This document shows positions 7,844 to 15,655 of a DNA stretch of 49,407 bases, in pieces; positions within the stretch are counted from its first letter, which is position 1; each line of letters begins with the position of its first letter. The DNA is from a virus: the IMG/VR virus record IMGVR_UViG_3300031578_000060, positions 1 to 49,407 of that record. One strand, given 5' to 3'. A model generated the notes under the pieces. The model was not told the DNA's origin. It did no database searches and saw only the letters and a program-made list of their open reading frames with translations. The position numbers and the translations under genes were made by a program.

Positions 7844-8454
7844 GGATCGCCGGTGTCGACGAGGTGGGACTTGGGCCCCTTGCGGGCCCCATCGTCGCCG
7901 TCGCCGCGCTCTACGACGACCTGGAGTGCCCCTTCCCCGAGCTCATCAACCCCAAGGGCCCAAGGACACGCCCGTACCTGGACAGCAAGAAGCTCACGGA
8001 GAAGAAGCGAGAGGAGATCTACGACCGCCTCATCGACGGGGCTGTCAGCGTGGGGCTGGGGCACGCCTGGCCCGAGGAGGTCGATGAGCACGGTGCTGGC
8101 CTGGCGCACCGGTGGGCCCTCCGTCGTGCCATCGAGGACCTGCAGGTGACCCCCGAGCTGGTACGCATCGACGGCAAGGCGTTCAAGCTGCGCAACCTGC
8201 CCTACCCACAGACTGCGCGCAACCACGGAGACTTGATGTGGTGGCAGGTCTCGGCCGCCTCCATCATTGCCAAGGTCTGGCGGGACCGCATCATGCAGGA
8301 CTACGCGGTGCAGTACCCGGACTACAGCTTCCAGACCAACAAGGGCTACGGCTCCCCGTACCACCTGGACCAGCTCCGGAAGCTGGGGCCCTGCCCGATC
8401 CACCGTCGCTCCTACCTCACACGTATCCCCATGCCACAGGGGGTGGGTCGCTGA
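7840..8454 (+). CDS. rnhB: Ribonuclease HII
   Basis: This endonuclease cuts RNA in RNA-DNA hybrids, removing primers or misincorporated ribonucleotides. The GTG at 7840 overlaps the previous stop (GTGA), and translation from it gives the family's usual N-terminus, AGVDEVGLGPLAGP. Catalytic acids are Asp7 and Glu8, Asp111 (VRIDGKAF) and Asp149 (AKVWRDR). DSKKL at 48-52 is a further family signature, as is the GYGSPYH stretch near the C-terminus. The length of 204 residues is typical. With the family A polymerase at 40771 it could process Okazaki primers. Confidence 0.93.
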   Translation: MRIAGVDEVGLGPLAGPIVAVAALYDDLECPFPELINPKGPRTRPYLDSKKLTEKKREEIYDRLIDGAVSVGLGHAWPEEVDEHGAGLAHRWALRRAIEDLQVTPELVRIDGKAFKLRNLPYPQTARNHGDLMWWQVSAASIIAKVWRDRIMQDYAVQYPDYSFQTNKGYGSPYHLDQLRKLGPCPIHRRSYLTRIPMPQGVGR

Positions 8455-8672
8455 TGGTCATGGACCTCCGTGACCTGTTCGACAGCCTCGCGCCGTCTCT
8501 CCAAGAGACCTTGAGGCTGGAGCGCCTGGTCCGGCGAGGCACAGCAACCCTCGAGCAGAAGCGCCACTTCCTCGAGGGGGTGCTGGCGCACTGGCCCTCG
8601 GTCAGCCCCGCGCGTCAGTACCCCGAGCTGTGGAAGGAGATCATGCAAGACGAGCGGACCATTCCGGGATAA
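8454..8672 (+). CDS. Small acidic protein, 72 aa; paralogue of the next gene
   Basis: ATG 8454 overlaps the RNase HII stop (TGATG); a second ATG at 8460 is also possible. GGGGGTGG precedes it. The protein is fully helical in appearance. Its core (RRGTATLEQKRHFLEG, then HWPSV and YPELWKEI) aligns end to end with the product of 8695-8895, so the two arose by tandem duplication. No function is recognised. The gene's stop lies inside the GATAAG box of the promoter candidate that drives its copy. Confidence 0.78.
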   Translation: MVMDLRDLFDSLAPSLQETLRLERLVRRGTATLEQKRHFLEGVLAHWPSVSPARQYPELWKEIMQDERTIPG

Positions 8673-8673
8673 G
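8645..8673 (+). promoter_or_regulatory. Phage promoter candidate, GCAA-N19-GATAAG (copy 3)
   Basis: GCAA (8645-8648) and GATAAG (8668-8673) are 19 bases apart, 22 bases before ATG 8695. It lets the second paralogue be transcribed independently of the ParB-like/RNase HII run. Confidence 0.6.
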
Positions 8674-8694
8674 GGTTGTAGAGGAGGACACACG

Positions 8695-8895
8695 ATGAGC
8701 TGGGACGAGATCCGCGCCGCGCTGACGCCCGGCATAAGCCAGGAGGAGATGTTTCTCCTCGAGGAGCGCATCAACAGAGGTGAGGCGACCCTGGAGGAGA
8801 AGCGCACATTCTTGAACAACGTCTCCGCTGTCTGGCCATCGTTGCGGCCACAGGAGACCTACGCGGACCTCTGGGAGGAGGTCTACGGGGGCTAG
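8695..8895 (+). CDS. Small acidic protein, 66 aa; paralogue of the preceding gene
   Basis: ATG 8695 follows GAGGAGG. The sequence matches the upstream 72-residue protein through its length: NRGEATLEEKRTFLNN, VWPSL and YADLWEEV correspond to RRGTATLEQKRHFLEG, HWPSV and YPELWKEI. It is probably a compact two- to three-helix protein, function unknown. It has its own promoter candidate, and a stem-loop terminator overlaps its stop, so it can be a single-gene transcript. Confidence 0.8.
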   Translation: MSWDEIRAALTPGISQEEMFLLEERINRGEATLEEKRTFLNNVSAVWPSLRPQETYADLWEEVYGG

Positions 8896-8907
8896 CCGCC
8901 CCCCTTT
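8887..8907 (+). terminator. Stem-loop terminator at the end of the plus-strand cluster
   Basis: GGGGGC (8887-8892) pairs with GCCCCC (8898-8903) around TAGCC and is followed by CTTT. It separates this cluster from the convergent kinase-fold gene. Confidence 0.6.
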
Positions 8908-8909
8908 AC

Positions 8910-9845
8910 CTACAACCCCCGGAGCGCCCTCTGCACGTCGGCACGGCGCGGGTATGCCGCCACCTGTCCTGCCGGGTTGGTGAAGGACTCCATCTGGCCG
9001 GCACCCGCCTGTCCACCCCACATCTCCCGGAACTGGTTGGCCCCGGCACGTCGCTTCAGGTACTCCCGCATCTTCGGGCCCCCCTTCGCACCCCGCTCCT
9101 CCAGCTGGTCGATGACGCGCCGGAGCCGCTCGAATTCTGGATTTCGCGCGCCGTAGCTCGATAGCGGCACGGGGGCGTAGTCGATGGCAACGGCCTGACC
9201 CCCCGGTGTGAGCCGCATGTTGTCCGCATGCAGGTCCTCGAGCTTGCGGCCGGGGATGGACTCTGCCACCTCCTTCCGAGATGTGGCGAGACGCTCTGCG
9301 GTACCCGGACGTGACATCAGCGCCTGACGCTGCGCCGCCCCCGCCTCGGGGACGTACTCGTACTGCAGGTAGCGCGTACCCCCCCTGCCCTTGCCGAGGC
9401 CGCGGCTGTACAGCGTGGATAGGCGTGGCTTGGAGGCCAGTTCGCTTGCTGCTTGTGGGTTGCCTTCATCGATGAGGCGCTGGACCTCACCAGCGCGCCG
9501 AACGTCGCTGGCTCGGCTACGCCGGCCCACGTTCACCTTCTCCTCGAGCGCGCTCTTGCCGACCAGCGGGCTCTTGGGGTCGAACGCCTTGCGCACGGAG
9601 AGGCCGGGGGCGTCCCTGGCGCCAGCCACCAGGTGCGCCGGGCCCTCGCCACCGCTGCCGAGGAACTTCATCTGGCTCCCAGGACCTGTCTCCTTGAGGG
9701 CACCCGTACCCTTGAACTTCCCAGCCAGCTGATTGGCACCCGGGAGGTTGCCCTTGCTGATCAGCGCCTTGACCATCTTTGCGCCGCGGCGAAGGGCAAA
9801 CTTCTCCATCGTTGAAGCAAGCGCCGCCTGTGCTGTCTTGATCAT
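8910..9845 (-). CDS. Protein-kinase-fold protein, about 311 aa, probable virion or injected effector
   Basis: The frame begins at TTG 9905, with ATG codons at 9884 and 9845. I prefer 9845 because a G-rich stretch precedes it and the upstream region holds plus-strand promoter signals. Counted from 9905, the kinase landmarks appear in order: Gly-rich loop LGSGGEGPAHLV (82-93), a VRK lysine (Lys106), a helix with Glu140, a hinge YLQYEYVPEAG (179-189), the catalytic loop EDLHADNM (Asp224, Asn229) and the metal-binding AIDYAP (Asp242). These are the essential residues of the kinase/aminoglycoside-phosphotransferase superfamily, so it is probably active. The target is unknown. It sits among late-type minus-strand genes and carries an N-terminal IKTAQ motif shared with virion-block proteins. 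Confidence 0.68.
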   Translation of the reverse strand: MIKTAQAALASTMEKFALRRGAKMVKALISKGNLPGANQLAGKFKGTGALKETGPGSQMKFLGSGGEGPAHLVAGARDAPGLSVRKAFDPKSPLVGKSALEEKVNVGRRSRASDVRRAGEVQRLIDEGNPQAASELASKPRLSTLYSRGLGKGRGGTRYLQYEYVPEAGAAQRQALMSRPGTAERLATSRKEVAESIPGRKLEDLHADNMRLTPGGQAVAIDYAPVPLSSYGARNPEFERLRRVIDQLEERGAKGGPKMREYLKRRAGANQFREMWGGQAGAGQMESFTNPAGQVAAYPRRADVQRALRGL

Positions 9846-9901
9846 CTTGCTACCCCACGGCTTGACCTTGACACCCTGTGGCATGATACCCGTTCTACGG
9901 C

Positions 9902-9930
9902 GCAAGAAGGAGGGTCACATGGGTGATAAG
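9902..9930 (+). promoter_or_regulatory. Phage promoter candidate, GCAA-N19-GATAAG (copy 4)
   Basis: GCAA (9902-9905) and GATAAG (9925-9930) have the same 19-base spacing as the other copies. A transcript starting here would begin after ATG 9919, so it argues for ATG 9952 as the start of the small gene downstream. Confidence 0.58.
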
Positions 9931-9951
9931 AGGGGTAGAGAGGAGGACACT

Positions 9952-10098
9952 ATGATCGGCAAGGACACCTACTGGTCCCCGACGCCCGAGGAGAAGGAGG
10001 CCATCCTCAAGGCCTTGGGGCCTCCCGTCCCGGAGCCCGCTCCCAAGCGTGGGCTCCTCTACCGGATCTGGTCGTGGCTGAAGGGAGCCACGGAGTAG
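9952..10098 (+). CDS. Very small protein, 48 aa (59 aa if started at 9919)
   Basis: Two in-frame ATGs have good ribosome-binding sites: 9919 (GGAGGG) and 9952 (AGGAGG). The promoter candidate at 9902-9930 makes 9952 more likely. The peptide is a short acidic helix, a Pro-rich linker (PPVPEPAP), then a basic aromatic end (LLYRIWSWLK) that could be an amphipathic membrane-binding helix. It is a single-gene island inside minus-strand late genes. The leader resembles that of the gene at 8695 (GATAAG, then GTAGA, then GAGGAGGACAC). Function unknown. Confidence 0.72.
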   Translation: MIGKDTYWSPTPEEKEAILKALGPPVPEPAPKRGLLYRIWSWLKGATE

Positions 10099-10129
10099 GG
10101 CGAAAGCCCTCTCTTAGCCCCGAAGGGGC
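10097..10129. terminator. Paired stem-loops between convergent transcripts
   Basis: AGGGC-GAAA-GCCCT (10097-10110) followed by CTCTT suits the plus strand. AGCCCC-GAA-GGGGCT (10115-10129), inside the last codons of the minus-strand gene, suits the minus strand. Together they can end both the small plus-strand gene and the long minus-strand operon. Confidence 0.6.
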
Positions 10130-12693
10130 TGCAGCCCCGGCATCGTCGGAGCCTCGGACGTGGGGGTGGGCTTGAACCGCCTGTTGAGCTGGCTCTGTGT
10201 CCCTCCCGGACCCGACTGGAGCTTCCCGGACATCGCCTGCGTCTTCATGGAGAGCGACCCACCAGCTGGAGGGTTCCCAGGAACCGTTGCGGTGGCACCC
10301 GACGGTGCCTTGCCCCCAGGCTGTGTAGCCTTGAAGAACTGACCCGTAGAGGGTGCCGGAGAGGCCGTGGCAGTCACCGCCTGCGCACCCCGTGGCTTGG
10401 CGTACCCGTGCTGTCGGTGGAAGCGCAACGCCTCCTTTGCCTCATAGCCCTGAGCGACCGGAACCCCCTGCTGTCGGTAGACGTTGTCGAGGTCCTTCAG
10501 CTTCCGGGTGGCCGCCCGCGTCTTCTGCCACTGACCATACTGCGCCTGAAGGCGCTTGAGCAGATTGCCCTGTCGCGTGGCCATCGTGGGCATCTTGGTT
10601 GCTGCCAGCTCCTCCAGTGCAAGTCCGCGTGTAGCAGCACGCACGCTCTGAGTGGGAAGCGTGTCCACGACTCCGGGCACGAACTCTGGCACGCTGGACC
10701 GCCGCACTCCCGTACGCTCAAACTCCGACAGCTGCGGGCTGCCCTCGCGTAGGGTGTTGCGCTGCAGGGTCTTCGTCTGCAGCCTGTTCGTGAAGCGCGA
10801 GGCACCCGCGTGCGCGGCGGGGTTGGTAGGAACCGCAGCCCCCTCGGCCGAGCGCAGGATCTGACCCTGAGCATCCCGGGCATAGCCAAGGTCTGCATCG
10901 GAGTACCCACGCTTCTTGGCCCAGGCCTTCATGATGCGGCCCTGACGGTCCACCTCCTTGGTGGCCGCCTCCCCACTGCCCAGGGGGGTACCCCGTGCCT
11001 TGCTCGTGGATTGCAGCTCGTGCTCGAACTGGGCACCGGGCCCCGTCCGGGTCATCCGACCCAGGGGCTGGACACCCTCCTCGATGCCCTTCGGCAGAAC
11101 CTTCTGACCCTGCTCACTGAGGACGTCCGGTTGGACGCGGCCACGGGGCTTCACGGCCCCCCTGGCCACGAGCTGCTCGTGCAGCCGGGTCGCGTTGGAG
11201 GCCATGTCATCGGCCTCTCGCATGAGCATCTGGCCCACCTGAGCATCGGCTCCCGGGAGGCTCATCAGCGTCTTGGCCATGGCCTTCTGCTTGGCCGCCT
11301 GCCGCAGTGCCTTGAGCACCTGCTTCAGCCCTGCACGGAGCGCCGTCTTCTCCAGGCCACCGGTTGACACCACCGCGCGTGCCCAGGAGGCCACCGCTTC
11401 CTTCTCCATGTCACTGAGGCCCGAGGTCTTGTCCATCACAGTCTTGTACCCCCTGGGCTTCTGACCGGCGTCCAGCGCCTGCTTGAACTTGCGCACGTGC
11501 TTGCAGTCCCCACCACCGTGCGATTTCTTGTAGTACCAGTCGGGGCAGGTGCACCCCACCCTACCGGACTTCATCAGCTTCAGCTGGTATCGCTTACCGG
11601 GCTGGGTCATCGACGGCGTCTGACGGACGTGCTCCCCCGTCTGTAGGGAGCCGATGGCCCGGACGTGCCGCTTGAGCTTGTCGTCCGCCTCGGGGTGCAG
11701 CAGCACAGCCTGCCGGAAGCCCTCAGACCGCTTCAGGCGCTTGCGGTACCAGTTCCAGTCATCCTGGGTCGGGGGTGTTCCAAGCAGCTCATCGGCCTGT
11801 TGTAGATGGACTGGCTTGGGGATGGCCACAGCTGACATCGGCGTGTTGGGCGCTTGATAGGCCACCTTGGCCATGGCCGCTGTCGCCTTCTTGAGCGGCA
11901 ACTCGTAGCCGATGAAGAGGAAGCCTCCGTCCCACTGCTTGAGGAACTCCTTGGGGTACGCCGCCGGCGGAGCCCCCTTCGGCACGTCAGGCCCCTTGTG
12001 CTTCTTGCGCCAGTGCTGGTAGTCCCCATGAACCAGTCGGCGCTCCTCGGGCTGGAACTGGATGCCCGGGATGCGTGACCATGCGGCCTTGCCCTGCTCA
12101 TCGGCCTGCAGCGTGATCTTCTCTACACCGAGGTCCCGTGCTGCCTCCTGAAGTGCCCCAAGCGCTGCAGAGCCGATGCCCTTCTTTCGATACTCGGGCT
12201 TGAGGTAGAGCGCGTTCCCCTCCATGTCCCAGCGCTTGCGGAACAGCTTCTTGCGCAACGAGGCATCGATGGTCCCGTGGCTGAACCCCTCGTCGCTCAC
12301 CGGGTTCTTCCCTTCGGGGTCACGGATGGAGACGTGGGCATGTGGATGGAACACGCCCAGTGGGCGCTTCACCTTGACGTCCGTGACGGTGGTTCCGGGG
12401 ATGGCGTCCGTGAAGGCCGTGCGGAGCGCCTCCTCCATCACCTGGGGGCGCTCACCCCACTTGGTCTCTTTCAGTTCGGAGGTCTTGCCCAACTCCCCCA
12501 GTTGGTTCCCAGATCCGACCCCAAGCAATGGGGCTTCTCCTGCAGTCTTCTCAGAATCGATTCTCCGGAGGACCTCCACCACCTCCGGCGCGTACTGGCG
12601 AGCGCGCGCTGCCTGCATGCGGCGTGCAACGTGGTACAGGATGCGAACCACATCATCCGCGTTGGCCACGAGGGCTGGGTCGATGTCTGTCAC
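10114..12693 (-). CDS. Multidomain protein: GNAT-like acetyltransferase region plus SWIM zinc finger
   Basis: GTG 12693 overlaps the previous stop (TAGTG) and has GAGGAG just before it; the frame also allows GTG 12720, which adds nine residues. Counted from 12720, residues 165-225 resemble a GNAT acetyltransferase core: ALYLKPEYRKKGIGSAAL holds the acetyl-CoA loop RKKGIG (178-183), then the following strand EKITLQAD. Residues 378-410 form a SWIM zinc finger, CxC (Cys390, Cys392) and CxH (Cys406, His408). The last 400 residues are basic, low in hydrophobic core and rich in Gln, Pro and Thr, as in flexible virion or injected proteins. This domain mix is typical of phage polyvalent proteins, thought to be delivered with the DNA. 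It is the last gene of the RNA polymerase/spike operon. Confidence 0.72.
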   Translation of the reverse strand: MTDIDPALVANADDVVRILYHVARRMQAARARQYAPEVVEVLRRIDSEKTAGEAPLLGVGSGNQLGELGKTSELKETKWGERPQVMEEALRTAFTDAIPGTTVTDVKVKRPLGVFHPHAHVSIRDPEGKNPVSDEGFSHGTIDASLRKKLFRKRWDMEGNALYLKPEYRKKGIGSAALGALQEAARDLGVEKITLQADEQGKAAWSRIPGIQFQPEERRLVHGDYQHWRKKHKGPDVPKGAPPAAYPKEFLKQWDGGFLFIGYELPLKKATAAMAKVAYQAPNTPMSAVAIPKPVHLQQADELLGTPPTQDDWNWYRKRLKRSEGFRQAVLLHPEADDKLKRHVRAIGSLQTGEHVRQTPSMTQPGKRYQLKLMKSGRVGCTCPDWYYKKSHGGGDCKHVRKFKQALDAGQKPRGYKTVMDKTSGLSDMEKEAVASWARAVVSTGGLEKTALRAGLKQVLKALRQAAKQKAMAKTLMSLPGADAQVGQMLMREADDMASNATRLHEQLVARGAVKPRGRVQPDVLSEQGQKVLPKGIEEGVQPLGRMTRTGPGAQFEHELQSTSKARGTPLGSGEAATKEVDRQGRIMKAWAKKRGYSDADLGYARDAQGQILRSAEGAAVPTNPAAHAGASRFTNRLQTKTLQRNTLREGSPQLSEFERTGVRRSSVPEFVPGVVDTLPTQSVRAATRGLALEELAATKMPTMATRQGNLLKRLQAQYGQWQKTRAATRKLKDLDNVYRQQGVPVAQGYEAKEALRFHRQHGYAKPRGAQAVTATASPAPSTGQFFKATQPGGKAPSGATATVPGNPPAGGSLSMKTQAMSGKLQSGPGGTQSQLNRRFKPTPTSEAPTMPGLQPLRG

Positions 12694-14723
12694 TACTCCT
12701 CGCGGCTCCTCAGCGACCACACCCTCATGGTGCTGGCCATCGCCTGCTTGGCGAGCATGGGGTCCGCGGCCTGCGCACCCTCACTGTCCATCTTGGCCTT
12801 GGCCATCTCAGCGTAGGGAGCCACGCGGTCCTTGGGCAGAAGCCCGCGACCGGCATAGCCGAGCAGCGCTGCCCCGCCAGCGGTGCCCGCGACGCCACCA
12901 GCGAAGCGCGCTGGGTGCTGCCTGACATACTGCGGCAGTGCGCGTAGCTGCCGCAACAGCTGCCCCTTGTTCCCCGCACCACCTCGGATGTACTCGGGGG
13001 GGATGGCCTCCGTAGACCGGGCGGCCACGTTCTTCTTGCCGCCCATGTGTGGGTCGGCCTCGAACTTCTCCCACAGCTCGTACGGCATGTCCGCAGTGAC
13101 GACCCCACCGCGGCCATGCTTGGGGTTGAAGACCTGCAGGGCCTTCTTCGGGTCCAGGCCCTCAATGTGACCCGCTGCGATGTCCTCCATCATATCGGGA
13201 TACTTCTTGCTGTACCCCATGAGCTGGGCGTAGAGGCGGGCGGTAACATTCCCAGGGGCAACGTGCACCTTGCCCTTGGAGGCCGCCATGAACGCAGGGT
13301 CACCGACGGCAGCGCCAGCTCCAGTGCCTCCGTGTTGCGGCTGCAGCCCCTCCTGCTTGATCTTCTGTACGAGAGCTGGGTCTGTGCCATGGTAGACGCG
13401 CTTGTGACCGAGCAGAGCACCGCGGGCGGTGTTAGAGGACAGCAGCACTGCACCGGCGGCACCCGCCAGCCCCTCATCAGCCATCGAGGTGGGGTCGAAG
13501 CCACCCTCGGACGGGGCGCTGGTCTTGATGAGGCCCTCGGTGATCTTCTTGCCCCGCACATCCCGCCGGCGGAGCAGCTTGCGGAAGTCCTCGAAGGACA
13601 TCGTGGTCATGGAGCCGAAGAAGCCGGGGTTGTTGAAGTGCACGAGGTAGGCTGCCTTGGCCTCCTTGGCTGTGTGGAAGCCCAGCATGCACTTGTCTTC
13701 GTCGTACCTCTTGAAGTCCGGCGCCTTCATCTGGTGGACAACGTACACAACGTCGGAGTCCAGGTCCGGCCCGACGTAGACGTCAACCGGATCCCCATCC
13801 GGGCCCAGCGTCCTGCGGATCTCCCCGTAGTGGTGCACCATCTTGGTGCTGCCCTTCTCTCCGGTGGCACCGTCCACCCACTCTCGAGAGCTCCCACGCT
13901 TGTTCTCCACCAGGATGTGGAGCCCGCGGTAGTCAATGGTGCCCTCGTAGGGGAACTCCTTGCGGTTGCGAGCCGGCGGGGCGCCCAGGGTCACCGCCCG
14001 TGACAGCTTCTCCGTGAGGTACTTCTTCCACTTCGCACGCACAGGAGCACCAGTGGTGTCGTCCACGTCGATGACGGGCGGCGGAGCACCGGCCCATCGG
14101 TTCAGCCCGGGGAGCCCCTCCGTGAGCAGGTGCATCGGCTTCTTGTGCAGCTTCGAGGGGTCGTGTCGGTCCTGGTGGGCGAACCAGTTGCCCTCATAGC
14201 GGTGCACATGGAGGCCCTTTGGGCCGCGGTAGCTGCGCCCACTGAGCCAGCGCTCCCCGGGGAGCCGGATGTAGGACCGAGAGGGCTTGAAGCCCGGGAT
14301 GATCCGTGTCGGGTCCTCTTGCTTCGGGAGGGCCACCCACCCACCAGGAGTGGACCGGATGCCACGGATCAACTTCCTCTGTGCCGCCAGCGGGTCCTCG
14401 TCAGGCAGATCCTGCATGGCACGGAAGGGCTTGCCGAGCATGACGGCATCCCCACCGAGGCGCACCTTCCGGTACTGGGCTGTGCCACCAGTGCTGCGCC
14501 TCCAGGGAGCGCTGCCCTCTACGGGGGCATCCAGGTCCGCTGCACCCGCCTTGTAGATGGTGTCCCCGGGGTCGCCCTGCGCCGTGGACTGCTCTCCCAG
14601 GTTGGCGCCAGCGTTCATCTGGTCTTCACTGGCCTGCTCCCGCCGATCCTGTGCGAGCCTCTCCCTCAGCTTCTTCTGGAGCTGGGGGTTGTTGAGCGCC
14701 CCGTCTCGGAGGTAGTCGTACAT
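12693..14723 (-). CDS. Polyvalent-type protein: pyrophosphatase-like domain plus ADP-ribosyltransferase-like domain
   Basis: ATG 14723 overlaps the previous stop (TGATG) with GAGGGA upstream. Counted from GTG 14726, residues 262-385 match the inorganic-pyrophosphatase-like domain common in phage polyvalent proteins: the acidic stretch GPDGDPVDVYVGPD, then VYVVHQ and YDEDKCMLGF. Residues 441-580 look like an ADP-ribosyltransferase: RVYHGTDP (444-450), a following IKQEGL, the strand VHVAPGNVTARLYA, and STEAIPPEYI near the end. A hydrophobic Gly/Ala segment at about 598-618 may insert in a membrane. The N-terminal 250 residues are Pro/Arg-rich with no known fold. An NAD-using effector injected with the genome is the favoured reading; the virion role is inferred. 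Confidence 0.72.
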   Translation of the reverse strand: MYDYLRDGALNNPQLQKKLRERLAQDRREQASEDQMNAGANLGEQSTAQGDPGDTIYKAGAADLDAPVEGSAPWRRSTGGTAQYRKVRLGGDAVMLGKPFRAMQDLPDEDPLAAQRKLIRGIRSTPGGWVALPKQEDPTRIIPGFKPSRSYIRLPGERWLSGRSYRGPKGLHVHRYEGNWFAHQDRHDPSKLHKKPMHLLTEGLPGLNRWAGAPPPVIDVDDTTGAPVRAKWKKYLTEKLSRAVTLGAPPARNRKEFPYEGTIDYRGLHILVENKRGSSREWVDGATGEKGSTKMVHHYGEIRRTLGPDGDPVDVYVGPDLDSDVVYVVHQMKAPDFKRYDEDKCMLGFHTAKEAKAAYLVHFNNPGFFGSMTTMSFEDFRKLLRRRDVRGKKITEGLIKTSAPSEGGFDPTSMADEGLAGAAGAVLLSSNTARGALLGHKRVYHGTDPALVQKIKQEGLQPQHGGTGAGAAVGDPAFMAASKGKVHVAPGNVTARLYAQLMGYSKKYPDMMEDIAAGHIEGLDPKKALQVFNPKHGRGGVVTADMPYELWEKFEADPHMGGKKNVAARSTEAIPPEYIRGGAGNKGQLLRQLRALPQYVRQHPARFAGGVAGTAGGAALLGYAGRGLLPKDRVAPYAEMAKAKMDSEGAQAADPMLAKQAMASTMRVWSLRSREE

Positions 14724-15655
14724 CACGCAGTCCCTCGAGTGAGGCCACCCGGCAGCAGACTCGCACGCTGCATCGCCCGAGAGGTGTCACCGATGTCCAT
14801 GATGCCCCACCTCGGGGAGCCGGCGACCCACTTGCCCACGCTGTAGCCCAGGGGAAGGCCCAGCAGGGCGCCCCCGTACAGGCCGGCCCTCGGCGCAACC
14901 CTACCGATGTCCCTCCCAAGATGCTTCAGCTGTGCAGCCCGCTGCAGCAGCCGCTTGTCTGCGATGCCGCCGCGTGCTGCCTGCCGCAGGATGTCCTCTG
15001 CCTGTTGCAGCACAGACGACTGAAGGCGTTCTCCGACAGCACCACCCAGCGCAGACCCACCCGCAGTGGCTCCCAACCATGCAGCGCCTCCACCCACGGC
15101 TCCCGCCAGGGGTCCGACGGGCTGCCGGTACTGCACATCTGCAGGAGCCAGCGGGGAGAGGATCTGGGAGTTGGAGTAGGCCGAGGTCTTCCGCAGCCCC
15201 CCGAACACGCGACCGGACAGCCGGTCACGGATGGCATCCTCGGCCCCACCACGGATGTCCTCCTGGAGGGTCCGGACCGTCTCATCCAGGCCCCCCAGAG
15301 CCTCCGTGGCCTCTCGACCGAAGCCCTCCCGGTCGAAGGGCACCCCCTGCTGTCGCGCCTGCGCCGCCAAGTCACGCGCCTTCTGCACTGTGGCGTCCGA
15401 GTGGCGTCGATGCGCCTTGTAGGCCATGAGCTGGGCGAGGGACTCTGCCTCCTCACGAATGGGTGCAGCGCGACGAGCTGCTGCGGCCGCGCTGACCGCC
15501 GGCGCACCCACAGCCCCGAGGGCACCACCCACCAGGGCACCTGGCACGGTGTTGGGATAGTCGCCTCCCGTCATCCGGCCCACGCCCGCACCGAGAGCTG
15601 CACCCAGCCCACCACCAAGAGCTGCCTCGATCAGCCGTGCTGTCACAGGGTTCAT
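14723..15655 (-). CDS. Gly/Ala-rich membrane-interacting protein, 310 aa
   Basis: ATG 15655 is preferred over GTG 15679: it has GGAGGC six bases upstream and an ATGA overlap with the previous stop. Several Gly/Ala-rich hydrophobic segments with GxxxG patterns occur (about residues 10-30, 40-65, 185-215 and 265-285), separated by amphipathic coiled helices. This composition is seen in phage internal or tape-associated proteins that form a channel during injection, but no family was recognised. The placement between the spike and the polyvalent-type proteins supports a role in ejection. Confidence 0.75.
   Translation of the reverse strand: MNPVTARLIEAALGGGLGAALGAGVGRMTGGDYPNTVPGALVGGALGAVGAPAVSAAAAARRAAPIREEAESLAQLMAYKAHRRHSDATVQKARDLAAQARQQGVPFDREGFGREATEALGGLDETVRTLQEDIRGGAEDAIRDRLSGRVFGGLRKTSAYSNSQILSPLAPADVQYRQPVGPLAGAVGGGAAWLGATAGGSALGGAVGERLQSSVLQQAEDILRQAARGGIADKRLLQRAAQLKHLGRDIGRVAPRAGLYGGALLGLPLGYSVGKWVAGSPRWGIMDIGDTSRAMQRASLLPGGLTRGTA

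Noticed and set aside
9733-10098. 121-codon extension of the small gene at 9952
   Set aside because: The extra part is antisense to the kinase-fold gene. Strong ribosome sites and the promoter element place the start at 9919 or 9952.
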